From the NCBI GenBank assembly GCA_910578405.1, contig CAJTQO010000003.1:1-64000 (forward strand): a stretch of 64,000 nt of DNA, given 5' to 3'. The translations under genes were made by a program, and so were the position numbers. The first letter of the stretch is position 1. Every line of letters begins with the position of its first letter. Shown one piece after another: positions 18,294-27,085 of the stretch. Source of the stretch: an uncultured Lachnospiraceae bacterium (lineage in GTDB: Bacteria > Bacillota > Clostridia > Lachnospirales > Lachnospiraceae). The notes under the pieces are model-generated. The model saw only the letters and a list, made by a program, of their open reading frames with translations. It was not told the DNA's origin and did no database searches.

Positions 18294-19496
18294 ATGGCAA
18301 TGCTGTATAATCTGGATCCGCTGTCTGCAATGGATTTGTACTACAGCGGTGAAAGGAACGGTATATGGAATGGGGATTTTATAAAAAATGAAAAGCAGCG
18401 TGGTTTGGTGTTGCCAACGGAGTTGCAGGAATTTTTGGAAAACTATGGGTATTTGGATGTAAACAGGAATGAAGATTCCTTCCGTTTATTCCATCCGGAT
18501 GATATGGGGATTATAAATTTGCAGACGGATATTGGGGAAGTGCCTATTCTGGCGGCTGGCATTTTCCGGGATTACCTGGTGGGGCTACGGCTGGACACCA
18601 GGGATTTGGAAGCGGCTTTTGGGGAAAGGACGCAAGACGGGACAATGTGGAGTCCGGTGGAGCTTACTTTTTCAGGAATGTTAGCAACTATGTTTGTGGC
18701 ATTGCTGTTTCGTACGGAGGGTCATTTATTTTTGCAGGAGGCAGTTGCCATAGATGCAGAAATAGAAAAATATGGCGGGGAACGTACGAAGGTTTTACCC
18801 AGTGAGGGGTGTCCGCAGCATTTTTCCCTGAATTTCCATGAGGAAAGCAAAGCATTCCTGATTGTGGAATTTGACAGTCAGGGCGCGGGGATGAAGAGTC
18901 TGCATGTGATTGAGCCGAAGGAATTTTCTCTGGAAGAATTGGAGTGGTTGTTTGAAAAGGAGTTTTACCAAAATTCCATGAACTGTGATTATCGCCATGC
19001 GCTGGACATTCAGACAGAGATAATCAGGCGGATGGAAGGCGCGCCGCCTTTGGAATTAACGAAAAATTATAAACTGGCGGCCCGGTGCTGCTGGGCGCTT
19101 GGAAATTTGGAAGAGGCTGTGGCCTGGTACGAAAAAGGGTGTGCCGTTATTGCCGCCCATGTAGAGACGGAGCCGGAGCAGGCGGCGGATTATTACCATG
19201 CTATGGGGAATTTTTATGCAGATACAAAGCAATATGGGGAAAGTGAGCGGTATTATGCAATGGAGCGGGAGATTTTAAAGCGGTATTTCCCGGAAGATGC
19301 ATACAAAAACGGGAAATTTTATCAGGCGCAGGCATCTTTTCTGGCCAAGGACCCGGAGAAGGTGGAACAGGCCATCGCGCTTTATAACCAGGCGCTGGAA
19401 GAATTCCAGAAAGATCCCAAAGGATGCAAGTACGACATTGCACGCACACAGCAGATGCGCGGTGAGGCGAAACGTTTAAAGAAGAAAAAAGGATGA
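18294..19496 (+). CDS. SUKH-like N-terminal domain plus TPR-like repeats, function unknown
   Basis: About 400 residues, soluble. The N-terminal part (LVLPTELQEFLENYGYLDVN) resembles the opening of SMI1/KNR4 (SUKH) domains, which often serve as immunity proteins to contact-dependent toxins, but the match is partial. The C-terminal third is helical with tetratricopeptide-like repeats (KLAARCCWALGNLEEAVAWYEKG; YYHAMGNFYADTKQYGESERYY; EQAIALYNQALEEF). No toxin gene is adjacent. Starts at 18282, 18294 and 18300 are all possible; GGGAG precedes 18294. It follows the antiporter closely and could share its transcript. The role is not known to me. Confidence 0.75.
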   Translation: MAMLYNLDPLSAMDLYYSGERNGIWNGDFIKNEKQRGLVLPTELQEFLENYGYLDVNRNEDSFRLFHPDDMGIINLQTDIGEVPILAAGIFRDYLVGLRLDTRDLEAAFGERTQDGTMWSPVELTFSGMLATMFVALLFRTEGHLFLQEAVAIDAEIEKYGGERTKVLPSEGCPQHFSLNFHEESKAFLIVEFDSQGAGMKSLHVIEPKEFSLEELEWLFEKEFYQNSMNCDYRHALDIQTEIIRRMEGAPPLELTKNYKLAARCCWALGNLEEAVAWYEKGCAVIAAHVETEPEQAADYYHAMGNFYADTKQYGESERYYAMEREILKRYFPEDAYKNGKFYQAQASFLAKDPEKVEQAIALYNQALEEFQKDPKGCKYDIARTQQMRGEAKRLKKKKG

Positions 19497-19572
19497 GATA
19501 AAAGTTTGTATAAGCCATGAGGAATATGGACAGACAGAAGAATTGAAAAGGGAAGAATCATGGTAAAGCAGC

Positions 19573-19627
19573 GGTATGCCAGGATGGCGGTTAAATTTGG
19601 AAACGCCATTCCGGCATGCCTTTTTTT
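19573..19627 (+). terminator. rho-independent terminator after the SUKH/TPR gene
   Basis: A long hairpin (left arm 19573-19589, right arm 19604-19620) pairs along nearly its full length with one A-C mismatch and a G-T or two, then seven T residues (19621-19627). It separates the preceding gene from the promoter at 19722. Confidence 0.88.
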
Positions 19628-19721
19628 GACTCTTATGCAAAGCCTTAAATGGTAAAGGGACAGATTTAGACTTTTAATTGTCGCAAATTATAGAAAATAT
19701 ACTTTTGTTTACAGAAAAGAA

Positions 19722-19750
19722 TTGAAGATTACAGAAAAAATGCATATAAT
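19722..19750 (+). promoter_or_regulatory. vegetative-type promoter for the cytidylate-kinase-like gene
   Basis: TTGAAG at 19722-19727 and TATAAT at 19745-19750 with a 17-base spacer. The expected start site lies near 19757, about 33 bases before the ATG. Confidence 0.8.
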
Positions 19751-19789
19751 ATAAGTATATGAAGAAGAAAAGAGAAGGGAGTGAACGGA

Positions 19790-20383
19790 ATGTATCAGGT
19801 GATTACAATAGAACGTGAATATGCCAGTGGAGGGAATGAAATTGGGAAGAGGGTGGCGGATGCTTTGGGATATAAGCTGTATGACCGCAATCTTTTAACC
19901 AAAGCGGCGAAAGAGCTTCAGATTGCTTCTATTTATATTGAGAATCTGGAGGAAACCCCTTCGGGAAGCTTTATTTTTAACTTATCCAAGACGCCGATTG
20001 GCGGGAATGAAAAGAATATATCGCTGACGGAGAAACTATTTGAGGTGGAAAAGAATATCATAGAGAAAGCGGCGGAAGAAGGCGGCTGCGTCATTGTAGG
20101 ACGCGCAGCAGGATATATTTTGCGTGAGCGGCCGGACTGCCTGCGGGTATTTATCCATGCGGATAAGGAAAAGCGGATGAAAAGGGCGATGGAAAAGGAG
20201 GGCATAAAAGCTTCCGAAGCCGAAGGGACTTTGAAAAAGATTGATAAGAGGCGCAGCGGTTTCTTTAATTCCGTAACGAAATGGGAATGGGGAAGTCCGA
20301 AATATTTTGGTTTATCTTTGGACAGCGGAAAGTTAGGGATGGATATGTGCGTTAGGCTGCTGACGGAGGCTGTGAAGGGATAA
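19790..20383 (+). CDS. cytidylate kinase-like P-loop protein
   Basis: A 197-residue protein of the cytidylate-kinase-like family. It opens ITIEREYASGGNEIGKRVADALGYKLYDRNLL, a family signature whose phosphate loop GGNEIGK departs from the strict GKS/T form. The VIVGRAAGYIL and LRVFIHADKEKRM phrases match nucleotide monophosphate kinases. True Cmk function is uncertain, because these paralogues are common beside housekeeping Cmk. ATG at 19790 is nine bases from AAGGGA; a GTG at 19781 is less well placed. It is followed 64 bases later by the flotillin-like gene. Confidence 0.85.
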   Translation: MYQVITIEREYASGGNEIGKRVADALGYKLYDRNLLTKAAKELQIASIYIENLEETPSGSFIFNLSKTPIGGNEKNISLTEKLFEVEKNIIEKAAEEGGCVIVGRAAGYILRERPDCLRVFIHADKEKRMKRAMEKEGIKASEAEGTLKKIDKRRSGFFNSVTKWEWGSPKYFGLSLDSGKLGMDMCVRLLTEAVKG

Positions 20384-20447
20384 GATGACAGAAAGGAGTT
20401 ATGGAAAAGGGGAGTGGTGAGAGGCTGGCAGAAAGCGGAAAGGGTGT

Positions 20448-21977
20448 GTGGATAAAATGAAGATAGGCATAATCATAGCTGCTGTAGTAATTGTGGCCAT
20501 TGTGGCGCTTTTGGTGACGGGTTATAAGAAAGCGCCTCCGGATACGGCGTTTATTATTTCCGGTTTAAACAAAAGGATTATTATCGGGAAAGCGAGTATT
20601 AAAATCCCCTTTTTAGAGAGAATGGATAAATTAAGCCTGAAGCTGATTGCCATTGACGTAAAGACTTCCAATGCGGTGCCTACGGCGGATTATATAAATA
20701 TCCAGGTGGACGCCGCCGTCAATGTGAAGATTAGCAGCGAACCGCAGCGGCTGGCGTTAGCCGCCGAGAATTTCCTGAATCAGAATACGAAATACATAGC
20801 GGGAATTGCCAGGGAAGTGTTAGAAGGGAATATGAGGGAAATTGTAGGGCGGATGCGGTTGGAAGAGATGGTCAGTGACCGGCAGAAATTTGCCAATCTG
20901 GTGAAAGAGAATGCAGAACCGGATTTGGCGGCTATGGGCCTTGACATTGTAAGTTTTAATGTGCAGAATTTCGCGGACAGCAATGGAGTGATTGACGATT
21001 TGGGAATTGATAATATTTCCCAGATTAAAAAGAAAGCAGCCATTGCGAAAGCGGAAGCGGAGAAGGAAATTGCAGTGGCGAAAGCGGAAGCCGACCGACA
21101 GGCCAATGACGCTCGCATCAATGCGGAGCGGGAAATTGCCAAGAAGAACAATGAGCTTTCCCTGCAAAAGTCAGAGTTGAAGAAATTAGAGGATACAAAG
21201 AAAGCAGAGGCTGATGCGGCATACAGCATCCAGGAACAGGAACAGCGAAAGACCATAGAGGTGGCGACGGCGGAAGCAAGCATTGCGAAGCAGGAAAAAG
21301 AAGTGACCTTAAAAGAGCGGGAAGCCCAGGTAAGAGAGAAGGCTTTGGATGCGGAAGTGCGCAAAAGGGCGGAAGCAGACCGTTTTGCCCGTCAGCAGCA
21401 TTCGGACGCGGAACTGTACGAAAGGCAGCGGAAGGCGGAAGCGGAGAAGTTCGAACAGGAAAGGGAAGCGGATGCCATGAAGGCCAGAGCGGAGGCGCAG
21501 AAGTTTGCCAAGGAGCAGGAAGCCGCCGGAATCCGTATGGTAGGCGAGGCGGAAGCGGAGGCCATCCGGGCAAAGGGCATTGCAGAGGCAGAGGCAATGG
21601 AGAAAAAGGCAGAAGCATACCAGAAATACAATAATGCGGCTATGGCAGAAATGTTAATTGGAGTTTTGCCGGAGATAGCGGCTAAAATTGCAGAACCTCT
21701 TACCCAGATAGACAAGATTACGATTATTGGCGGCGACCAGTCCAATGGGGTTGGCTCTGTGGCGGACAATGTCCCGGCAGTTATGGCCAGGCTTTTTGAA
21801 ACAATGAAGGATACGGTTGGCATAGACCTGGCGGAAATTGTAAAATCGGGGACTTATGACGCAAAGGTAAACAGAAACATTCATATTTCAGCAGACAGTG
21901 AAGAAGGGAAGGAAGCGGTGGAAGCGGCTGTGGCGGCCGCCATAGCCCGGGAAGCTGGTGGAGCGGTGAATACGTAA
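20448..21977 (+). CDS. flotillin-like SPFH-domain membrane protein
   Basis: A 509-residue flotillin/YuaG-like scaffold for membrane microdomains. An N-terminal membrane helix (IIIAAVVIVAIVALLVTGY) is followed by an SPFH domain (about 30-190), then a long Glu/Ala/Lys-rich coiled coil with repeated AEAEKEIAVAKAEADRQ-type segments (about 200-400), and a C-terminal segment (LPEIAAKIAEPLTQIDKITIIGG) conserved in flotillins. Start GTG at 20448 or ATG at 20457; neither has an ideal site. Likely oligomeric at the inner membrane face. No NfeD-type partner is adjacent, although NfeD often accompanies flotillins in other genomes. Confidence 0.92.
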   Translation: MDKMKIGIIIAAVVIVAIVALLVTGYKKAPPDTAFIISGLNKRIIIGKASIKIPFLERMDKLSLKLIAIDVKTSNAVPTADYINIQVDAAVNVKISSEPQRLALAAENFLNQNTKYIAGIAREVLEGNMREIVGRMRLEEMVSDRQKFANLVKENAEPDLAAMGLDIVSFNVQNFADSNGVIDDLGIDNISQIKKKAAIAKAEAEKEIAVAKAEADRQANDARINAEREIAKKNNELSLQKSELKKLEDTKKAEADAAYSIQEQEQRKTIEVATAEASIAKQEKEVTLKEREAQVREKALDAEVRKRAEADRFARQQHSDAELYERQRKAEAEKFEQEREADAMKARAEAQKFAKEQEAAGIRMVGEAEAEAIRAKGIAEAEAMEKKAEAYQKYNNAAMAEMLIGVLPEIAAKIAEPLTQIDKITIIGGDQSNGVGSVADNVPAVMARLFETMKDTVGIDLAEIVKSGTYDAKVNRNIHISADSEEGKEAVEAAVAAAIAREAGGAVNT

Positions 21978-22011
21978 AGCGGAAGAAAGGGCATATAATT
22001 TCAAAATCTTA

Positions 22012-22041
22012 TCGACAAAAATACCCCATAGAGAGTATAAT
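22012..22041 (+). promoter_or_regulatory. candidate promoter for the foldase-like gene
   Basis: TCGACA (22012-22017) and TATAAT (22036-22041) with an 18-base spacer. AGGAGG occurs at the expected start point (22042-22047) but is too early to serve the gene; the gene's own AGGAGG is at 22131-22136. Confidence 0.6.
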
Positions 22042-22145
22042 AGGAGGCAGTGTGGTTTCGCAAAAGGTTTAGGAAGTAATTCACATGAATATCACAAATA
22101 TGGGGTATTATGAAAGTATATGGGATAAGAGGAGGATTATCACGG

Positions 22146-23435
22146 ATGGCAAAGAAGAATCAGCCGCAGGCGGAAAAGGAACAGAAAGTCCAGACAAGAT
22201 ACGACCGCAAAATGGAGGCAAGGAGAAAACAAGAAGAGAAAGACAAACGGGAAGAGAAGATAATGCGTATTGGCGCGATTGTGGTATGCATTGCCATAGC
22301 GGCGGCAATTATAGGTTCTATTGGCGCATCGGTATGGAGCCGGAAGGCGGTTACAAAGGATGCCTATGTAACGATAGGGAGCCACGATGTGACAAAATTG
22401 GAATATGATTATTATTATCAGGCTACTTTGGGGAATTATTCCACCATGCTGTCTTATATGGGCGTGGATGTCACGGCTGACCTGGCCAGCCAGCAGTATA
22501 CGCAAGACCTGACCTGGAAGGATTTCTTTGATGAGCTGACGGTAGAGCAGGTAAAGCAGACGAAAGCCTTGTTAGATGATGCGGCGGCAAATAATTTTAC
22601 GTATGATGTTTCACAGGAATATACAAATGCCATAAACAATTTGAAAGCCAATGCGGACGCACAGGGAGTATCGCTTGGGCAGTATTACAAAATGGCTTAT
22701 GGTGAATATGCAACGGAAAAGAATATGGAAGCTTTTTTGAAAGAGCAGATGCTGGCAACGGCGTATTATGATTATTTAATGGAACAGAATACGCCGGAGG
22801 CCCAGGAAATCAAAGAGCATTATGAAAAAAATGTGCTGGACTATGATAAGGTAGATTACAGGAGTTTTGCATTTACGGCAGAGACGGAAGATGGGGCTTC
22901 GCAGGAAGAAAGCGGCCAGGCTATGGCGGAAGCCAAAAAAGCGGCAGAGGCAATGAAAGCGGCGCGTGAAGGGGGAGCGGATTTTAAGGCTCTTTGTATA
23001 GAGAATGCTTCCGAAGAGGACAAGGCAACTTATGAAGATGGGCAAAGCGATGCATCATTGCGGGAGGGGGCTTCTTATTCCGGCAGTGCGGCTGCAATCA
23101 GGGGCTGGCTGTATGAGGATGGCAGGACGGCAGGCGAACTTGCGGTAATAGAAGACACGGCAGGAAGCCAGGTTTATGTAGTGGAATTTCTGAACCGTTA
23201 CTATGATGAAACAGAGGAAGCCAACATTTCCAATGCCATAGCCAGTCAGAAGGCTTCGGAGTATGTCAGCGGACTGATGGAAGGCTATAGCGTAACAGAC
23301 CATAAGGGTGAATTACGGTATCTTACGGTAGAGACAGTGGAGGAAGGCATTGCAGAGGAAGGAAGCGCCGAAGACATAGAAGAGGAAGCGGACACAGATA
23401 CAGGGGCGCAGGAGGAAACAACGCCGCAAGAATAA
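22146..23435 (+). CDS. membrane-anchored SurA/PrsA-like foldase, extracytoplasmic
   Basis: A 429-residue protein with a highly charged cytoplasmic tail (about 1-39), one membrane helix (about 40-65: IMRIGAIVVCIAIAAAIIGSIG) and an extracytoplasmic part that resembles SurA/trigger-factor peptide-binding helices followed by a parvulin-like region (YDKVDYRSFAF onward). The C-terminus is very acidic. It probably helps secreted proteins fold at the membrane surface, as PrsA does; whether the isomerase site is active is not clear. ATG at 22146 has AGGAGG at 22131-22136, nine bases away. A shared terminator with the convergent DegV gene follows. Confidence 0.8.
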   Translation: MAKKNQPQAEKEQKVQTRYDRKMEARRKQEEKDKREEKIMRIGAIVVCIAIAAAIIGSIGASVWSRKAVTKDAYVTIGSHDVTKLEYDYYYQATLGNYSTMLSYMGVDVTADLASQQYTQDLTWKDFFDELTVEQVKQTKALLDDAAANNFTYDVSQEYTNAINNLKANADAQGVSLGQYYKMAYGEYATEKNMEAFLKEQMLATAYYDYLMEQNTPEAQEIKEHYEKNVLDYDKVDYRSFAFTAETEDGASQEESGQAMAEAKKAAEAMKAAREGGADFKALCIENASEEDKATYEDGQSDASLREGASYSGSAAAIRGWLYEDGRTAGELAVIEDTAGSQVYVVEFLNRYYDETEEANISNAIASQKASEYVSGLMEGYSVTDHKGELRYLTVETVEEGIAEEGSAEDIEEEADTDTGAQEETTPQE

Positions 23436-23464
23436 AAGCAATGTGGAAAGTAAAAAGAGAATAG

Positions 23465-23503
23465 AAAAGGCTCCGCCGCATGTAAAGTGCGCGGAGCCTT
23501 TTT
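23465..23503. terminator. bidirectional terminator between foldase and DegV genes
   Basis: A 10-base stem (23467-23476 with 23491-23500) extended by GCA/TGC after a single bulged C, with A residues before and T residues after. Because it is A/T flanked on both sides it can end both convergent transcripts. Confidence 0.9.
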
Positions 23504-23520
23504 GCAAAGGGCATATATGG

Positions 23521-24354
23521 TTAAAACGGTTTTTGCCCAGCCCATTCAATAGCGATGCCTGTTGTGTTAGGGCCAACATGGGAAGCGACAATCAGATTTA
23601 AGTCCACTTCACACTGGCTGGAAACATAGGATTTGATTTTTTCAAGCATTTCTCTGTTTCCTACGTATATGGCGCCGATTTGCGCAACTTCGCCGCGCTT
23701 GGCAATATCCTGAATATTGCGTAAAGCAGCGTTCAGGCCGCGGCTTTTTTTATAAGGTTCGATACGCCCCTGTCTCATAGTGAGTATTAGTTTAAGGTTC
23801 AGCATATCGCCAAGTTTTCCAACGGCAGGGGAAACGCGCCCTCCCTGCACCAGATATTTAAAGTCGTCTACAATGAAATAAAGATCAATCAGAGGGATGC
23901 GTCTTTTTATTTCGGCGGCAGTTTCCGCCAGATTTTGCCCTTGCTTTTTCATCCCGAGGGCATCCATGCATAGAAAGCCGCTTCCTAAAGTGGCGCTTAA
24001 GGAATCAATTACTTCTATCCGGCTTTCGGGATATGTTTCCGCCAATTGCCGGGCTTCCATGCAGATTGTGTTATAAGAGCCGCTTAATCCGGAGGAAACG
24101 GTAATGCATAGAATGTCTTTTCCAGCCTGGAGGGCTTGTGTAAAACGTTCATGAACCAATTGGGGATTTACGCCAGAGGTATAAGCCCTCTGTTTGCCAA
24201 GCCGTCTGAAAAATTCTTCCCTTGGTAAAATCTGCTCATCGCCATATATCATATTTTCTTCAAAATAGTAGTATTGCGGCAGAATGTTGATTTCTTCCTC
24301 ATACAGTTTCGGTACATCCACATCTCCATCGGTAAAAATAACAAATTCTCTCAT
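23521..24354 (-). CDS. DegV family lipid-binding protein
   Basis: A 277-residue DegV protein, a family that binds one fatty acid and can supply fatty-acid kinase systems (FakB role). It opens FVIFTDGDVDVP and contains TSGVNP and the fatty-acid-contact phrase TVSSGLSGSYNT; the C-terminal domain includes LVQGGRVSPAVGKLGDMLNLK. The ligand is unknown and no FakA kinase gene is in the window. ATG at 24354 is unambiguous although the ribosome site (AAGGCAAGGG) is only moderate. Confidence 0.93.
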   Translation of the reverse strand: MREFVIFTDGDVDVPKLYEEEINILPQYYYFEENMIYGDEQILPREEFFRRLGKQRAYTSGVNPQLVHERFTQALQAGKDILCITVSSGLSGSYNTICMEARQLAETYPESRIEVIDSLSATLGSGFLCMDALGMKKQGQNLAETAAEIKRRIPLIDLYFIVDDFKYLVQGGRVSPAVGKLGDMLNLKLILTMRQGRIEPYKKSRGLNAALRNIQDIAKRGEVAQIGAIYVGNREMLEKIKSYVSSQCEVDLNLIVASHVGPNTTGIAIEWAGQKPF

Positions 24355-24584
24355 AAATGCGCCCTTGCCTTTTTAAACGGAATCCTGACATATCAAAGGA
24401 TGATTGATTGCGGTTGCATATTCCTATACTAATAGAAGTTTCTGACAAGAAAATATATTACCACAATTTAGTGTGAGAAAATGCCAACCACATTTTATTT
24501 TGGTTATCCATTTGGCAGTCCATTTCTGTGGAGATGGTTCTTTTGACAGGCTGACGGGTAGAATGGACTGCCGCCGGATGGCGT

Positions 24585-25040
24585 TTATTCTATTGTGATA
24601 TATTTCTTTTCTTCCACGGCAGGTTTCGGTTCCTGCTTGGGAATGGAAAGTTTTAAAATGCCATGTTTAAATTCACCTTTGATGTCTTCCTGCCGGATGT
24701 CGTCACCGATATAAAAGCTTCTCTGGCAAGAGCCGTAACAGCGTTCCCGACGGATATATTTTCCATGTTCCTTTTCCTCCTGCTCTGTGGAAGCTTTAGC
24801 GGCGCTGACAGTCAAATAACCGTTGTCAAGAGATACCTTTACCTCCTCTTTTTTAAAACCGGGCAAATCCATTTCCAATTCATAGCCGTTCCCGTTTTCT
24901 TTTACATCGGTTTTCATCAGGTTCTTTTCTCTGTGGCCGTATAATTTCTTCTCCATCTTTTTGAAATCTTTGTCATCATAAAACGGAAATCCAAAAAAGT
25001 CGTCAAACATATCTTTTCCGAAAATGCTAGGCACTAACAT
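24585..25040 (-). CDS. Hsp20/alpha-crystallin small heat-shock protein
   Basis: A 151-residue ATP-independent holdase that binds unfolding proteins during heat or solvent stress. The N-terminal arm includes FDDFFGFPFYDD; the alpha-crystallin domain (about 43-135) contains ELDLPGFKKEEVKVSLDNG, with the usual G.L..S final strand (HGILKLSIPK) and a C-terminal IxI-like tail (KYITIE). ATG at 25040 is seven or so bases from AGGAGG. Upstream lies a CIRCE element overlapping a good promoter, so HrcA control is likely. Confidence 0.95.
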   Translation of the reverse strand: MLVPSIFGKDMFDDFFGFPFYDDKDFKKMEKKLYGHREKNLMKTDVKENGNGYELEMDLPGFKKEEVKVSLDNGYLTVSAAKASTEQEEKEHGKYIRRERCYGSCQRSFYIGDDIRQEDIKGEFKHGILKLSIPKQEPKPAVEEKKYITIE

Positions 25041-25184
25041 AGGTCATTCCTCCTGTTTTTGTGTGATTTGTGCAGGTAAGCCGTTGTGCCTGATGGTATA
25101 AAAGTGTATTTATCAGGCTGTTTGGCGCCTTATCTATTATAAACAGCTTCTGTTTTTTTATCCCCTTTCACTTGTTCTATTTGT

Positions 25185-25213
25185 AATATAACACACATAT
25201 TAGCACTCGTCAA
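25185..25213 (-). promoter_or_regulatory. promoter of the hsp20 gene
   Basis: Read on the minus strand, TTGACG (25213-25208) and TATATT (25190-25185) are spaced by 17 bases. The -35 box lies inside the CIRCE spacer. Transcription would start near 25178, leaving a leader of about 138 bases before the gene. Confidence 0.72.
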
Positions 25214-25226
25214 GAGGAAGCGCTGA
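25200..25226. promoter_or_regulatory. CIRCE-type operator (HrcA binding site), one arm perfect
   Basis: TTAGCACTC at 25200-25208 is a perfect left arm of CIRCE. Exactly nine bases later, AAGCGCTGA (25218-25226) matches six of nine positions of the right arm GAGTGCTAA. The overlap with the hsp20 promoter is the geometry expected of a repressor site. HrcA itself is not encoded in the window. Confidence 0.75.
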
Positions 25227-25260
25227 TAAATTTTAATTCAGATATAGTCTGCCGTTATGG

Positions 25261-26835
25261 TTACATAAGCGGCGCCACTGCTTTCATCAGGCAGCCTGTT
25301 AGTTTCACGCGCAATTTCTCTTTACGGACGGTTTCCTTTGTGACTTGCCTGCATTTGGAAAGGGTGGCCTGGAAGTCAGCTTCCATATGGGGGATGCATT
25401 CGGTTTTATATAAATAAGTGGCGCATTCAAAGTGATGGTACAGGCTGCGGTAGTCCAGGTTAATGGTTCCCACGACGGCTTCTTTCCAATCGCTGATGAA
25501 TACCTTGGCATGGACGAACCCTGGCGTATATTCATAGATTTTGACCCCGGACTCCAGCAAGGACGCATAGTGGGTTTTGGCCAGGGCATAAGGAATGGCT
25601 TTATCCGGAATGCCAGGCAGCAGCAAAACCACTTCCACACCCCGTTCCGCGGCAAATTTCAGGGCGGTTTCCATTTCACCATCCAGGATGAGATAAGGCG
25701 TCATAATATGCACATATTCTAAGGAGCGGTTTAGGATATCCATATATACCCGTTCGCCCAGTTTATCGTCATCCAGTGGACAGTCACCATATGGGATGAC
25801 ATAGCCGTCCGCTTTGCAGTCCGGGAAAGTGGGATAAGAAAGGTAGCGGGTAAAATCGTTTTCCCTTTCGTCAATGCCCCACATTTGCAAAAACATCAGC
25901 GTAAAGCTTTTTACTGCTTCGCCTTTGAGCATAACGGCAGTGTCTTTCCAATGGCCGAACTTGACTTTTTCGTTAATATATTCATCCGCCAGGTTTACGC
26001 CGCCGTTAAAAGCAGTGTGGCCGTCTATGACCAGGATTTTCCTATGGTCACGGTAGTTATAGTGGGTGGAGACGAAGGGGGTTACGGGAGCGAAGACTTT
26101 GCATCGGATTCCCAGGGCTTTTAGACGTTTCGGGTAGTCGTGGGGCAGCAGGGCAAACTCGCAGGCGCCATCGTACATCAGACGAACTTCTACCCCTTGC
26201 GCCGCTTTTTTTGCCAGGATTTCCAAGATTCTGCCCCACATAAGCCCCTCGTCCACAATAAAATATTCCATAAAGATAAATTGTTTAGCGCAGGCAAGTT
26301 GCCGGAGCATTTCTTCAAATTTATCTTCTCCCAAGGGAAAATATGTAACGGATGTATTTGTGAATACGGGATGGCACCCGCTCCGATGCATATAGTGGGC
26401 CAGTGCGGCCACCCCACGGTTTTGCGCGGAGAGTTCTTTCAAAACTTCTTTGGACTGAGGAATATTTTCCTTAGTGTTTGTCAGAATTTCATTGATGCGC
26501 TTTTTTAAGGCTCTGTGTCCGATATCGCTTTGCGTATACAGAAGCAAAAGCGCGCCAAATACGGGCAGAAGCATAATGGCAATGAGCCATGTGATTTTCG
26601 CAGTGGGGTTTATTTTGCTGTTCAATAGACCTACCACCATAAGAAAGGTAAACAGTACGGTTCCGCCTAAAACATGGGGCAGGAATTCTTCAAACCATTG
26701 GAATATGCTCAATAAGATGAGTATTTGTATGATAAGTAAAAGCAAAATCAGGCCAAAACGACTGAATATGGCATGGATAATGCCTTTCTGTCCCTTCTTT
26801 AAAAGAGTTAATCCTTTATTTTTGTATTCCTGCAT
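25261..26835 (-). CDS. cls: cardiolipin synthase, phospholipase D type
   Basis: A 524-residue membrane enzyme that joins two phosphatidylglycerol molecules into cardiolipin. Two N-terminal membrane helices (about 28-46 and 57-72, with a further hydrophobic segment 82-100) are followed by two phospholipase D domains with complete HxKxxxxD motifs (His264/Lys266/Asp271 and His442/Lys444/Asp449), each with a following Gly/Asn pair. ATG at 26835 has AGGAGG nearby. It is divergent from the ABC exporter genes and upstream of, but not obviously in operon with, hsp20. Confidence 0.96.
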   Translation of the reverse strand: MQEYKNKGLTLLKKGQKGIIHAIFSRFGLILLLLIIQILILLSIFQWFEEFLPHVLGGTVLFTFLMVVGLLNSKINPTAKITWLIAIMLLPVFGALLLLYTQSDIGHRALKKRINEILTNTKENIPQSKEVLKELSAQNRGVAALAHYMHRSGCHPVFTNTSVTYFPLGEDKFEEMLRQLACAKQFIFMEYFIVDEGLMWGRILEILAKKAAQGVEVRLMYDGACEFALLPHDYPKRLKALGIRCKVFAPVTPFVSTHYNYRDHRKILVIDGHTAFNGGVNLADEYINEKVKFGHWKDTAVMLKGEAVKSFTLMFLQMWGIDERENDFTRYLSYPTFPDCKADGYVIPYGDCPLDDDKLGERVYMDILNRSLEYVHIMTPYLILDGEMETALKFAAERGVEVVLLLPGIPDKAIPYALAKTHYASLLESGVKIYEYTPGFVHAKVFISDWKEAVVGTINLDYRSLYHHFECATYLYKTECIPHMEADFQATLSKCRQVTKETVRKEKLRVKLTGCLMKAVAPLM

Positions 26836-26941
26836 AATATCCTCCTTTGTTTTTGTAAAGATTGATGAATCGGAGCGCTAACCTATTATAAACCATACTG
26901 CCGCAGGATGGTCAAGGTAAAATTTCAGCGCCAAAATAGTG

Positions 26942-26970
26942 TTGACAGGAGAAAAAGAAAGTATTATTGT
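26942..26970 (+). promoter_or_regulatory. promoter of the ABC exporter pair
   Basis: TTGACA (26942-26947) and TATTGT (26965-26970) with a 17-base spacer. It overlaps the inverted repeat described next. The start site would be near 26977, about 110 bases before the ATPase gene. Confidence 0.7.
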
Positions 26971-26986
26971 ATTAGAGGAGTAATAC
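26969..26986. repeat. operator-like inverted repeat at the exporter promoter start
   Basis: GTATTA (26969-26974) and TAATAC (26981-26986) form a perfect six-base inverted repeat with a six-base spacer GAGGAG. It begins within the -10 box and covers the predicted start site, a usual position for a repressor operator (GntR/YtrA-like sites have this style). No regulator gene is adjacent. Confidence 0.5.
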
Positions 26987-27085
26987 ATAAGAAAAGGAAT
27001 ATGGGAAGTATAGACCGGGAGATTAGAATGGGAATGGCTAAGGTTTCATGGAAATGGGGCCGTTGCCGGGTAAGGAAGGGTTAAG

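Noticed and set aside
22042..22072. AGGAGG followed by GTG and a six-codon frame before the foldase gene
   Set aside because: The site coincides with the expected transcription start, so it would not be in the mRNA in full.
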